DNA from: CAVQCA01 sp963710815
Lineage (GTDB): Bacteria > Pseudomonadota > Gammaproteobacteria > UBA9214
Assembly (NCBI GenBank): GCA_963710815.1
Contig: CAVQCA010000080.1
Coordinates: forward strand, 1 to 64,000
DNA: 64,000 nt
Direction: 5' to 3'
Position numbers and translations under genes: made by a program. Shown here in pieces: positions 16,931-25,174 of this stretch. Within the stretch, counting starts at the first letter, position 1; each line of letters opens with the position of its first letter. Under the pieces are notes generated by a model. The model saw nothing but the letters and a program-made list of their open reading frames with translations, was not told the origin of the DNA and made no database searches.

Positions 16931-18369
16931 GTGAGCACGGGCAGCTCCACCCGCAGCCACAGCCCGCCGAGGGGCGAATGCCTGGCGACAATCCGACCGT
17001 CATGCGCCTCAACGATGTTGCGGCAGATCGCAAGACCCAGTCCCGCGCCTCCCGTGGCCCGACTGCGCGAATTGTCGACGCGATAAAAGCGGTCGAACAA
17101 ATGCGTCAGCGCCACGTCCGGGACACCGGGGGCCGTGTCCTGGAAATCGAGCAGGAGGTTGTCCCCGGCGAGCCCCACGGCAACTTCGACCCGGCCGCCC
17201 GGCTGCGTATATTTCAGGCTGTTCGTCAGCAGGTTCCGGAACAGCTGCCTCAAGCGGTCCGCGTCGGCGCGAACGTAGACCGCCCTGCCCGGATCATTTC
17301 CCAGCGTCACCCGGAGGTCTTTTTTCCTGAACTCGTTCGCCAGGTCCGCAATGGTCTCCTCGAGCGGCATGACCGGATCGGTCTTTGCCTTGTGATACGT
17401 CAGGGCGCCGGCATCGGACAGGGAGAGCTGATAGAGCTCATCCACCAGGCGGCTGAGCTGCAGGATCTCCCCATGAAGCGAGTCCAGCGCCTCCGTCGAC
17501 CAGGGTCTCATGCCGTCCTGCAGCGCCTCCACCTCGCCGCGCAGCACCGACAGCGGGGTGCGCAGCTCGTGGGAGATATCCGCCACCCACTGGCGCCGCG
17601 ATCGCTCGGTTTCCTGCAGCGCCCGGGCAAGATCGTTGATATCCCGGGCGAGCTGGCCGATTTCGTCACTCGATGATACCGGCAGCCGCGTGGTGTAATG
17701 GCCCAGCGCCAGCTGCCGGGAGGCCTCGGCGATGCGGCGCAGGGGGCGCACCAGGGTGTAGGCGAGCGGAATCCCGAACGCGGCAGACAACAGCAGCATC
17801 ACCGCGGTGATTACGGTCAGGGAGTGCGCGTGCTGTTTTTCGAAGCGGAGTTCGGCAAACTCTTTCGCCGGCGGTCCTGGCAAGACTCCCAGATACCCCA
17901 CGGTCTCCGCATTCACAATGACGGGATGGAGTTCGAGCCCGCCGGGCTCGCCAGCCTGACCGACGATCACCGACTTGTCGGTATCCAGCAGCGCCATCCG
18001 CGGCATCCTCGGATGGACTGCAGGCTCCCGTCCGAGGTCGCGCCGGGACGGCAGCCTCCGCAAGGAGCGGTGTTGCTCCACGTCCCCGGATCCGGCCGCT
18101 TGCGGCAGGGAGTCACCGATCGGCCGTTCCCGCAGCAGCTGAAACCATCCCCGCCGGTTGCCGCGCAACCGTTCCCAGCCGTGGGCCTCCCGGTATTCCT
18201 CCGCCAGGCGCTGCGACAGGAAATCGATCCGCTGCTGTTGCCGGGCCTCGACGAAGTGAATGAATCCCTGCTCGAAAGACCGCTGCATGAACAGGTACAT
18301 CCCCGCCACGACCACGGAGGTCGCGGCCAGCAGGGTGGCGAATACCTTGGTAGTGATAGAGATGCGCAC
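16927..18369 (-). CDS. BaeS-like sensor histidine kinase
   Basis: A 480-aa inner-membrane kinase. TM1 lies at about residues 8-28 and TM2 at 182-207, with a periplasmic sensor of about 150 residues between them. A HAMP domain (about 207-260) is followed by the H-box ADISHELRTPLSVLRGE with H267. The ATPase domain has an N-box (LLTNSLKYTQPGG) and a G-box (GGAGLGLAICRNIVEAHDG). The SFEQGFIHFVEA segment and the H-box region read closely like E. coli BaeS. It is the first gene of the kinase-regulator-Spy operon. Confidence 0.92.
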   Translation of the reverse strand: MRISITTKVFATLLAATSVVVAGMYLFMQRSFEQGFIHFVEARQQQRIDFLSQRLAEEYREAHGWERLRGNRRGWFQLLRERPIGDSLPQAAGSGDVEQHRSLRRLPSRRDLGREPAVHPRMPRMALLDTDKSVIVGQAGEPGGLELHPVIVNAETVGYLGVLPGPPAKEFAELRFEKQHAHSLTVITAVMLLLSAAFGIPLAYTLVRPLRRIAEASRQLALGHYTTRLPVSSSDEIGQLARDINDLARALQETERSRRQWVADISHELRTPLSVLRGEVEALQDGMRPWSTEALDSLHGEILQLSRLVDELYQLSLSDAGALTYHKAKTDPVMPLEETIADLANEFRKKDLRVTLGNDPGRAVYVRADADRLRQLFRNLLTNSLKYTQPGGRVEVAVGLAGDNLLLDFQDTAPGVPDVALTHLFDRFYRVDNSRSRATGGAGLGLAICRNIVEAHDGRIVARHSPLGGLWLRVELPVLT

Positions 18370-18486
18370 GCTCGTATTGTCCCGGAAATCAGTGCGGGAA
18401 TGGCTCCTCTATGCAGAGCCTCCAAACACACAACATAGCATGATGTTCATATTATTAATTTTCTATCATATGCTTACTAATATTAT

Positions 18487-18906
18487 CTAGAAATATTCGA
18501 AGTTATCATGCAATCCCGACCGCAGTGTTTCCAGGACGGCCGACAGCGCTTCCGGGGTGTAGGGCCGCACCGGCACCCGCCCCCAGACGGGTGCCGGCCA
18601 GGCGGCATCCTCCCGGTAGCGTACGACGTGATGGACGTGAAGTTGCGGCACCAGATTCCCGAGCGCCGCGATGTTGAGCTTGTCGGCGCGGAACCGCTCG
18701 GCGAGGATGGCCGCCAGCTGCGAGGATTCGCGCAGCAATTGCCCCTGGTCCGCCTCGCTCAGCTCGAAGATCTCCGCGATGCCCTCACGATCCGGCACCA
18801 GGATGAACCAGGGATAATTGGCGTCACGCATGAGCAGCAGCCGGCACAGGGCGAAACGACCGATGAGCAGGCAATCCTTCTGCAGTTGGGGGTGCAGTTC
18901 AGCCAT
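18487..18906 (-). CDS. HIT-domain nucleotide hydrolase-like protein
   Basis: A 139-aa protein of the histidine-triad superfamily, COG0537-like. The motif reads VPQLHVHHVVRY: the first position of the usual HxHxH is Gln and the later histidines are kept. This is typical of the subgroup ending in DAAWPAPVWG, which is also seen here. HIT proteins hydrolyse or transfer nucleotidyl groups from dinucleoside polyphosphates or AMP conjugates; the substrate here is unknown. It stands alone between the BaeS-like kinase and the SprT-like gene. Confidence 0.85.
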   Translation of the reverse strand: MAELHPQLQKDCLLIGRFALCRLLLMRDANYPWFILVPDREGIAEIFELSEADQGQLLRESSQLAAILAERFRADKLNIAALGNLVPQLHVHHVVRYREDAAWPAPVWGRVPVRPYTPEALSAVLETLRSGLHDNFEYF

Positions 18907-19003
18907 ATCGAGCCTCCTGACGCTCGAGTCGTATGATGGAAACCTTACCGGGCGTACGTAACCGCTACAAATCCCCGCGGACTACGATCAGCGTTCCGGG
19001 TCG

Positions 19004-19534
19004 TCATTCCGGCGGCCCGGAGAATACCAGCGGCACCCCGCAGCGGCGGCAGCGGTAAAGCGCCTCGCCGCGATGTACCTTGTTATGCCGCCGGGTGGTC
19101 AGGCGGTGAGTGGCACAGTCACAGGCATACGTATAGCGCCGCTGGCGCCGCACCGGCACGCCGGTCAGGTCGTAGTACCCGGTGGCGCGTGGTTCGGCGC
19201 CAAGCGAACGCATGACAGCCTGCCACTCCACGCCGTGCGGACGCACGTTATGCAACCCATAGAGCAGGTCCGTCACGTAATGCGCCACCTCGTGGGGGAC
19301 GGTAGCCGTCAGGCCGTCATCGAAGTACTTGGCGAACAGATAGGGGTTGTAGCGTATGCCGCGCCTGCCGTACCGCACACGGTACATGCCGGCAGCCCGG
19401 CCGGACAGATCGAAGCTCACCGGGATGGGCGGAAAATCACGCCCGCAGATCTTACCGGCGCGGCGCAGGCAGGCCGCGGTAACATCGCGCACCACCTGTT
19501 CCTGCACGGTATCGATCGGTTCGACCACCATCAT
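19004..19534 (-). CDS. SprT-like zinc metalloprotease-fold protein
   Basis: A 176-aa protein with the SprT/Spartan HExxH motif (PHEVAHYV, about residues 80-87) and a C-terminal zinc ribbon (YACDCATHR ... YRCRRCG). Human Spartan cleaves DNA-protein crosslinks; the role of bacterial SprT proteins is less clear. The frame stays open to 19747, but residues upstream of MMVVEPIDT are a translation of a K/Q repeat, so the start is 19534 (or the adjacent ATG at 19531). The upstream gene is a dienelactone hydrolase on the same strand. Confidence 0.85.
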   Translation of the reverse strand: MMVVEPIDTVQEQVVRDVTAACLRRAGKICGRDFPPIPVSFDLSGRAAGMYRVRYGRRGIRYNPYLFAKYFDDGLTATVPHEVAHYVTDLLYGLHNVRPHGVEWQAVMRSLGAEPRATGYYDLTGVPVRRQRRYTYACDCATHRLTTRRHNKVHRGEALYRCRRCGVPLVFSGPPE

Positions 19535-19544
19535 CGGCGCCACA

Positions 19545-19750
19545 GAGAATTTCTCTGCGTCCTTCCGGCAATTGCTCCCTGCAGCGCCTGCTTTTGGCGC
19601 GCCATCTCCGGCACGGCCCAGGCCGGTTTCTCGACCGTTTCCCGGTCTCACCTTCTGGCCCGGGCCGGCCTCTCGACCGGTAACCGGTCTCACCTTCTCC
19701 CTGCAGTCGTGCGCCTCTGCGGTGAAACGGCGATTATGAACAGGCACTAT
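19545..19750. repeat. K-family half element (K3) containing a Q element
   Basis: The K right half (AGAATTTCTCTGCGTCC, then GCGCCTCTGCGGTGAAA, ending ATTATGAACAGGCACTA at 19749) is split by a Q element at about 19565-19710. The left half of K is missing. The terminal CACTA overlaps the stop codon (TAG on the minus strand) of the dienelactone hydrolase, so the element forms the end of that gene. Confidence 0.7.
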
Positions 19751-20532
19751 TTAGTGAAAACCTTCTTCAGCAACTCCTGCAGCGCCTGCCAGGACGCCTG
19801 GTCCGCCCTGGCGTTGTAGGCGAGTGGCAGATTGAAGCGTTTCCCCAGTTGGTCCGCCCCGGGGTTGGTGAAGCTGTGTTTCGCGCCCGGGTAATTGATG
19901 AAGGTGTAGTCGGCGCCGGCGGCCGTCATCATCGCCTTGAAGGCGGCGATCTGCTCCGCCGTCGCGAACGGGTCATCGGCGCCGTTGGCGACCAGGATCT
20001 TCGCCTTCACCGCCCCCGGCGCGGGTGTGGAGAGACCGCCCAGGCCACCGTGGAAACTCGCCACGGCGGCGAGATCGACGCCCTCGATCGCCATCTCCAG
20101 CACCACGCTGCCGCCGAAACAATAGCCGATGGCGGCGATCTTGTCCGGGTTGACGGTAGGCTGCTCGACCAGTAATTTGCGCGCGGCCAGGAAGCGCGCC
20201 TTCATCAACGGCAGGTTCTGACGCACGGCGGCGGAAAACCTCGCCGCATCATCGGGATGCGCCGCGGTCTTGCCCTCGCCGTACATATCCAGCGCCAGTG
20301 CGGTATAACCCAGTTCGGCCAGCATATCGGCGCGCTTGCGGGCATACGCATTCTGGCCCCACCACTCGTGCACCACCAGGATCCCCGGGCGTTTGCCCTG
20401 GATCGCGTCGTCATAGGCCAGATAACCCTTGAGGTGCGTGTCGCCCGCCTGATAACTCACTTCCCTCCCGACCACGGCGGCCTGCGACGCCAGGCTGAAC
20501 AACAGCAGCAAACCGGGGATGACTCGCAACAT
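19747..20532 (-). CDS. Exported dienelactone hydrolase family protein
   Basis: A 261-aa alpha/beta hydrolase. A signal peptide covers about residues 1-18 (LLLLFSLASQAA), so it acts in the periplasm. The catalytic triad is visible as C138 (IGYCFGGS), D187 (ANGADDPF) and H219 (GAKHSFTN). The cysteine nucleophile is typical of dienelactone hydrolases. The true substrate is unknown; periplasmic relatives are not usually in chloroaromatic pathways. The stop codon TAG coincides with the terminal inverted repeat of K3. Confidence 0.9.
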   Translation of the reverse strand: MLRVIPGLLLLFSLASQAAVVGREVSYQAGDTHLKGYLAYDDAIQGKRPGILVVHEWWGQNAYARKRADMLAELGYTALALDMYGEGKTAAHPDDAARFSAAVRQNLPLMKARFLAARKLLVEQPTVNPDKIAAIGYCFGGSVVLEMAIEGVDLAAVASFHGGLGGLSTPAPGAVKAKILVANGADDPFATAEQIAAFKAMMTAAGADYTFINYPGAKHSFTNPGADQLGKRFNLPLAYNARADQASWQALQELLKKVFTK

Positions 20533-20633
20533 AATACCTCCTGGGTGAATGATCGTCCGGCATCGAACCGCGGGGCGGACCCGACCCTCGACGCGTTGTC
20601 CGGATGATTATAGCGTGTAAGGCCGCACGGCGT

Positions 20634-21698
20634 TCACACCCCGACGCCACTCCCGGCCACGAGCAGCACCTTCGCGCCGCGCACTTCGCCGTGTTTGAGT
20701 TCCGCCAGCGCCCGGTTGGCCTCCGCGAAGGGGAATACCTCGTACTCGGGCAGCAGCGGGATCCTGGCCGCCAGTCGCAGAAACGCCGTAACGTCATTGC
20801 GCGTCACATTGGCGACGCTCTTGATTTCCTTTTCCATCCAGAGATGCCGGGAGTAATCCAGATGCAGCAGACGATCCTGATCGGCGTCTTCCTTGCGAAT
20901 GGCGTTGATCACCAGACGTCCGCCCGGCAGCAGATTGGCCAATGCCTCAACGACGGGCATCCAGGCCGGCGTGGTATCGATAATGGCCTGCAGGCGCTGC
21001 GGCGCACGTTGCGCGGTCTCCCCCGCCCAGCACGCGCCGAGTTCCAGCGCGAACTGCCGCTCGCGTTCGCTGCGCGCGAACACATAAATCGGCGTATCCG
21101 GGTAACGATGGCGCACCATCTTCAGCACCAGGTGCGCCGAAGCGCCGAACCCGGTGAGACCGAGCGGCTGGCCGTTGGCCAACCCCGACAGCAGCAGGCT
21201 GCGGTAACCGACGGCGCCGGCGCACAGCAGCGGCGCCACCTGGGCGTCCGACAAGGCCGCGGGCAGCGGATAGGCAAAACGTTCCGGCACGACCATGTAT
21301 TCGGCGTACCCGCCATTGACATCACGCCCGGTGGCCAGGAAATCCGGGCACAGGTTCTCCTCGCCCCGGCGGCACCACTCGCACCGGCCGCAGGCGGCAT
21401 AGATCCAGGCCACGCCGACGCGCGCCCCCGGTGCGTGCCGTTTCGCGCCCTTGCCCTTGGCATCCACCACCCCGACCACCTGGTGGCCGGGCACCATCGG
21501 GTAGGAGGGCGGCGGGCTGCGGCCCTCGATCTCGTCCATTTCGGTGTGGCACACGCCGCAGACGCTGACGCGTATCCGGATCTCGCCGGTGGAAGGCTCC
21601 GGGACCGGCAAGTCGATACATTCGAGCGGTTGCGAATCCGCGGCCAGATCCTTTACGCCTGTCATGACCCAGGCCTTCATGGTGACGTGCTCAGGCAT
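20634..21698 (-). CDS. Zinc-dependent alcohol dehydrogenase family protein
   Basis: A 354-aa medium-chain dehydrogenase. Catalytic-zinc ligands occur in CGVCHTE and GHQVVG. The structural zinc lobe CGRCEWCRRGEENLC is intact. The cofactor segment GLTGFGASAHLVLKMV replaces the common GxGxxG with GFGASA, as in the AdhA-like subgroup (zinc-binding alcohol dehydrogenase family protein). ATG 21698 is preceded by AGGAGG 11 bases upstream, which decides against the longer frame. It is 13 bp downstream of pcm. The physiological alcohol or aldehyde is unknown. Confidence 0.9.
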   Translation of the reverse strand: MPEHVTMKAWVMTGVKDLAADSQPLECIDLPVPEPSTGEIRIRVSVCGVCHTEMDEIEGRSPPPSYPMVPGHQVVGVVDAKGKGAKRHAPGARVGVAWIYAACGRCEWCRRGEENLCPDFLATGRDVNGGYAEYMVVPERFAYPLPAALSDAQVAPLLCAGAVGYRSLLLSGLANGQPLGLTGFGASAHLVLKMVRHRYPDTPIYVFARSERERQFALELGACWAGETAQRAPQRLQAIIDTTPAWMPVVEALANLLPGGRLVINAIRKEDADQDRLLHLDYSRHLWMEKEIKSVANVTRNDVTAFLRLAARIPLLPEYEVFPFAEANRALAELKHGEVRGAKVLLVAGSGVGV

Positions 21699-21711
21699 GT
21701 AGTCGCGCCTC

Positions 21712-22398
21712 CTAGTGAATGGTTCCGTCGTCCTGGCGAACGCGCGTTGTATCCTGCAGGGGGACAAACGCGACTCCGAGTACCCCGCGTGAGTGTATGG
21801 CATCGCCGGCATCCTTCTCGACCAGCATGAGTTCCTGCGGCATGTACTGCCTTCCGACCGGTATGACCAGCCGGCCGCCGGGTTTCAGCTGCTCGATCAA
21901 CGCCGGGGGTATCTCGGGTGCGGCGGCGGTCACCATGATGGCGTCATAGGGGGCATGCTCCGGCCAGCCTTCATAGCCATTGCCGATTCGATAGTGAATA
22001 TTGGAGTAATTCAGGCCGGCCAGCCTTTCGGCCGCAACTTCGCCCAGTTCCGGTATCAGCTCGACCGTATACACCGCCTTTGCCAGGCATGACAGGATGG
22101 CGGTCTGGTAGCCGGAACCGGTGCCGATCTCCAGCACCCGGTCATCCGCCCCGGGTTCCAACAGGTCGGTCATCAGGGCGACGATATAGGGCTGCGAGAT
22201 GGTCTGGCCATGACCGATCGACAAGGGTCCGTTGTCATAGGCGGCGGCCTGCATCGCCGCAGGCACAAACTTCTCGCGCGGCACCCGGCCCAGGGCCGCC
22301 ATCACCCCCGGGGCCAGCGCCTTTCTGCCGGTCAGACCGCGAGTATATTCGACCTCCGCCTCGATATCGGCGATCATGCGTTTCACGGACGCTTTCAT
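21712..22398 (-). CDS. pcm: Protein-L-isoaspartate O-methyltransferase
   Basis: Methylates isoaspartyl residues in aged proteins as the first step of their repair, using SAM. The 228-aa cytosolic protein has the PCMT signatures GHGQTISQPYIVALMT and VLEIGTGSGYQTAILSCLA (SAM motif I), and GGRLVIPVG. It follows the yceH stop by 4 bp and precedes the dehydrogenase, so yceH-pcm-adh may be one transcript. Confidence 0.95.
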   Translation of the reverse strand: MKASVKRMIADIEAEVEYTRGLTGRKALAPGVMAALGRVPREKFVPAAMQAAAYDNGPLSIGHGQTISQPYIVALMTDLLEPGADDRVLEIGTGSGYQTAILSCLAKAVYTVELIPELGEVAAERLAGLNYSNIHYRIGNGYEGWPEHAPYDAIMVTAAAPEIPPALIEQLKPGGRLVIPVGRQYMPQELMLVEKDAGDAIHSRGVLGVAFVPLQDTTRVRQDDGTIH

Positions 22399-22402
22399 CG
22401 CC

Positions 22403-23063
22403 TCACCCCGTCGCCGGTCCCTCGAGCCGTTGACGCAGTTCCCTCACCTCCCGGAACAGCTCGCTGACCTGTTGTTCCAGCCGCTCGATACGCTCGGTGT
22501 CCTCGCCCGCCGGCGTCGTATCCTGCCCGGCGGGAAATCCCGCAGATTCCGGCGTGTCACTGAAAAGCTGCATGTAGCGGGACTCCCGCTTTCCCGGCTC
22601 CCGCGGCAATCTGGCGACGAAGGGCCCGTCTTCGCGCTGCATCAGCCGCTCGAGCGTGGCTTCGACCTCCTGGACGTCTTCGAAACGGCACAGGCGGCTG
22701 GTGCGGGTGCGCAATTCCCCCGGCGTCTGCGCGACCGCGCAGCAGCATGACGCAAAGGATGCCGAGTTCCTGCGGAGAAAACGTCAGCGACCCGAATTCG
22801 GTGTTGCAGAAGCGGTGGCGGTACTTGGTGACCCGACTGCCGAAGGCGGTCTTCTCGCTCACCATATGCTTCTTGACGAGGCCGTCCAGGGTATCCTGAA
22901 CCTGCGCCTCGACCAGTTCCATGACCGGCTCGCGGTTGCTCTTCTGGTTGCAGGCGTTGGCCAGTGCGTTGAGCGACAGCGGATACTGTTCCGGCGTCGT
23001 GATTTCCTTTTCGATCAGCGCGCCGATGACGCGTGCTTCCAGGGCAGTAAGCGTGATATCCAC
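22403..23063 (-). CDS. yceH: YceH-family (DUF480) protein, frameshifted
   Basis: Winged-helix protein of unknown function. The N-terminal part (LTALEARVIGALIEKEITTPEQYPLSL) is clear down to GILCVMLLRG. A single extra base near 22733-22736 then shifts the frame. In the next frame it continues AQTPGELRTRTSRL and EDGPFVARLPREPGKRESRY as in E. coli YceH, ending with a coiled coil. Removing one base gives 219 aa, the family length. The frameshift is probably an assembly error. Confidence 0.9.
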
Positions 23064-23134
23064 GATGATGATTCCTTCCCGTTCGGCATTGAATGCCGGC
23101 CAGTCTAGTCCAGAAACCCTCAGTTAAGAAACAA

Positions 23135-23335
23135 AATCACCGCAAAGACACGATCGGCGGAACCGCTGTGCGTTCCGCCCTACGCCGAAACGGTAGCGGG
23201 TAGGCGGAACGCGTTCCGCCAAATAAACGCAGGGCAAAACACATGATGATTCCGCCGCCTCGCGGGATGCTGGTGAGATATCCGGACCGGCTTTGCGTAC
23301 TTTGCGTCTTTGCGGTGAAAGAGGCGTTTACAGCC
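23135..23335. repeat. K-family arms (K4) enclosing a GGCGGAAC palindrome
   Basis: The K arms CACCGCAAAGACAC (23139) and CTTTGCGTCTTTGCGGTG (to 23320) are separated by about 130 bp. The insert holds a different palindromic repeat: GGCGGAAC / GTTCCGCC at 23156-23179 and a perfect 18-mer GGCGGAACGCGTTCCGCC at 23203-23220. This gap otherwise shows no gene. Confidence 0.65.
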
Positions 23336-23714
23336 GGCTGCGCAGCTCCAGCAGGGCGCTGAGGATCGTAGTCGCGAAGAACACTCCTACCGTCGCCTTC
23401 CACAACAGTTCCTCGTTCACCGCCCGCCCGGCAATCCGGTCAGCCAGAAATTTCACATAGGATTCGCCAGGATCCGGCTGATGCAGGAGTCGCTTTACCC
23501 GCCAGTGCAGATCGGTGAGAAAACAATACGTCCAGCCTTTTTTGATGCCCAGGCCGAACCAGGAAAACAGGATCAGCCCCTGCAGACACAGATGGGCGGG
23601 ACGCGCCGGCGGGTACAGCCAGCCCAGGGCGCTGAACAGGATGACGACGACATGCGCGAGATGAAACAGGACATCGAGCAATTTCAGGGCCATGAGGCGA
23701 ACGGAATCAGCCAT
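23328..23714 (-). CDS. Small membrane protein resembling DUF2784
   Basis: A 128-aa protein with about four hydrophobic helices. It carries a KGWTYCFLTDLHWRVKR segment like the CPLTxWHW core of DUF2784 proteins, whose function is unknown. I choose ATG 23714, because the longer frame runs into the aminotransferase gene. The assignment to DUF2784 is from motif memory and is moderate. Confidence 0.6.
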   Translation of the reverse strand: MADSVRLMALKLLDVLFHLAHVVVILFSALGWLYPPARPAHLCLQGLILFSWFGLGIKKGWTYCFLTDLHWRVKRLLHQPDPGESYVKFLADRIAGRAVNEELLWKATVGVFFATTILSALLELRSRL

Positions 23715-23730
23715 ATCCGGCCGGTCACCG

Positions 23731-24988
23731 TCAGGCGGATGCCGCACGTATCTCACCGGCATGCGCCAGCACCCGGCGAAAGGCCTCGATGTACTGGTCG
23801 AGTATCTCCCGACCGGCGCTCGGGAAGGCCGGCAGGCGCAGCAGGGTCAGGCCGTAATCGCGGGTCTTGTGCAGCGCACCGGGCTCGTAGACCCGTTCCG
23901 GCACCGGCGCCCGCAGGACGCGTTTCCAGTGTCCCTCGGTGAAGAACGGCTGCTCGTGCACCAAGCGGGTAGCGGGGTGCCATCACCTGGCATCCTTCGG
24001 CCTGCAGCGCCGTGACCAGCGTTTCGATAGACAACCCGCCCCGCGCCTCATCGTAATGGATGATGTACTCGAAATAGGTTCGCTCGATATGCGCCGGTGC
24101 CCGAAAGGTATTAAAGCAGCCCAGCGCCTCCAGCGCCTCGGACAGGTAGTCCAGATTGGCGTTGCGCACCCGGTTATGCTCCGCGAGGTGTTTGTACTGC
24201 ACCCGCGCCACCGCCGCACTGAGCGGGGCCAGGCGTGTCTTGATGCCGAAGCTGGTAGCCGCGAAGCGTTGCTGCAGCGTCTCCAGCTGCATGATGCGTG
24301 CGATATCGCCGAGACAGATCGCCCGTTCGTGGTAATCGTCATCGTCGGTGAGGAAGATGCCCCCCTCGCCGGCCGGGGCGAGCTTGTCGTTCTGCAGGCT
24401 GAACACCGAGATATCCCCCAGCGAACCGCAGGGACGACCGCGCCAGCGGGCACCGTGGGTATGGGAGGCGTCCTCGATGATTTTCAGATTATGGCGCTCG
24501 GCCAGCGCGAGGATTTCCGTCATCTTCGAGGGCATGCCCCACAGGTGAACGACTACCACGGCGCGCGTACGCTCCGTGATCTTGCGTTCCATGTCCGCCG
24601 GATCGATGCCCAGGCGCTCCTCCTCGCTTTCGCAGAACACGGGCACCAGGCCGACCCAGAGCATGGGCAGGACCGAGGCCCACCAGGTCGCGCTGGGCAC
24701 CAGCACCTCGTCGCCCGGGTTCAGATTCAGCGCGAAGAAGGCGGCCAGCAGCCCGGCGGTGCCGTTGTTGTGCGCCAGGGCATGACGGCGGCCCGTGAGG
24801 GCGCGATAGTCGTCCTCCAGTTCCTGCACCACGGGATGAAAGCTCAGGTTACCGTCGCGCATGACGCGCAGCACCGCCTGCTCGTCTTCCTCGCCGAGCA
24901 GCGGCCAGTGATTCGCCGCAGTATGATCGGCCCTGACAAGCGGTGTGCCACCGAGGATGGCCGGCAGATTCGTGCTGGTCTTCGACAT
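23731..24988 (-). CDS. DegT/DnrJ/EryC1/StrS-family PLP aminotransferase, frameshifted
   Basis: Sugar-aminotransferase-fold PLP enzyme. The PLP pocket is visible in NNGTAGLLAAF, IEDASHTHGARW and VFSLQNDKLAPAGEGG, where the Lys of NDK aligns with the Schiff-base lysine. A single extra base near 23960-23963 breaks the frame after MAPRYPL. The next frame continues VHEQPFFTEGHWKRVL to LDQYIEAFRRVLAHAGEI and stops at 23731. The corrected length is 418 aa. No nucleotide-sugar genes are adjacent, so the substrate is open. Confidence 0.88.
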
Positions 24989-25029
24989 GAATTTCTCCTG
25001 GTGTGCGCCGGAGGCACCCTGTAATGACG

Positions 25030-25160
25030 CTAAGTTGGCGTTCGCCTATAAACACCATTTCACCGCAAAGACGCAAATTCATGAGACTATTAAGACAAGT
25101 AAATGGCTTTGCGTTCTTTGCGCCTTTGCGATGAGTTTATTTCATTATGGGTCAATCCTG
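25030..25160. repeat. K-family palindromic element, copy K5
   Basis: The left end GTTCGCCTATAAACACC leads into CACCGCAAAGACGCAAA. The right arm GCGTTCTTTGCGCCTTTGCG leads to an end with TTATGGGTCAATCC. The loop differs from K1 and K2. It fills most of the gap between the aminotransferase start and the GlpD-like stop. Confidence 0.7.
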
Positions 25161-25174
25161 AATCCGACAGGCTC

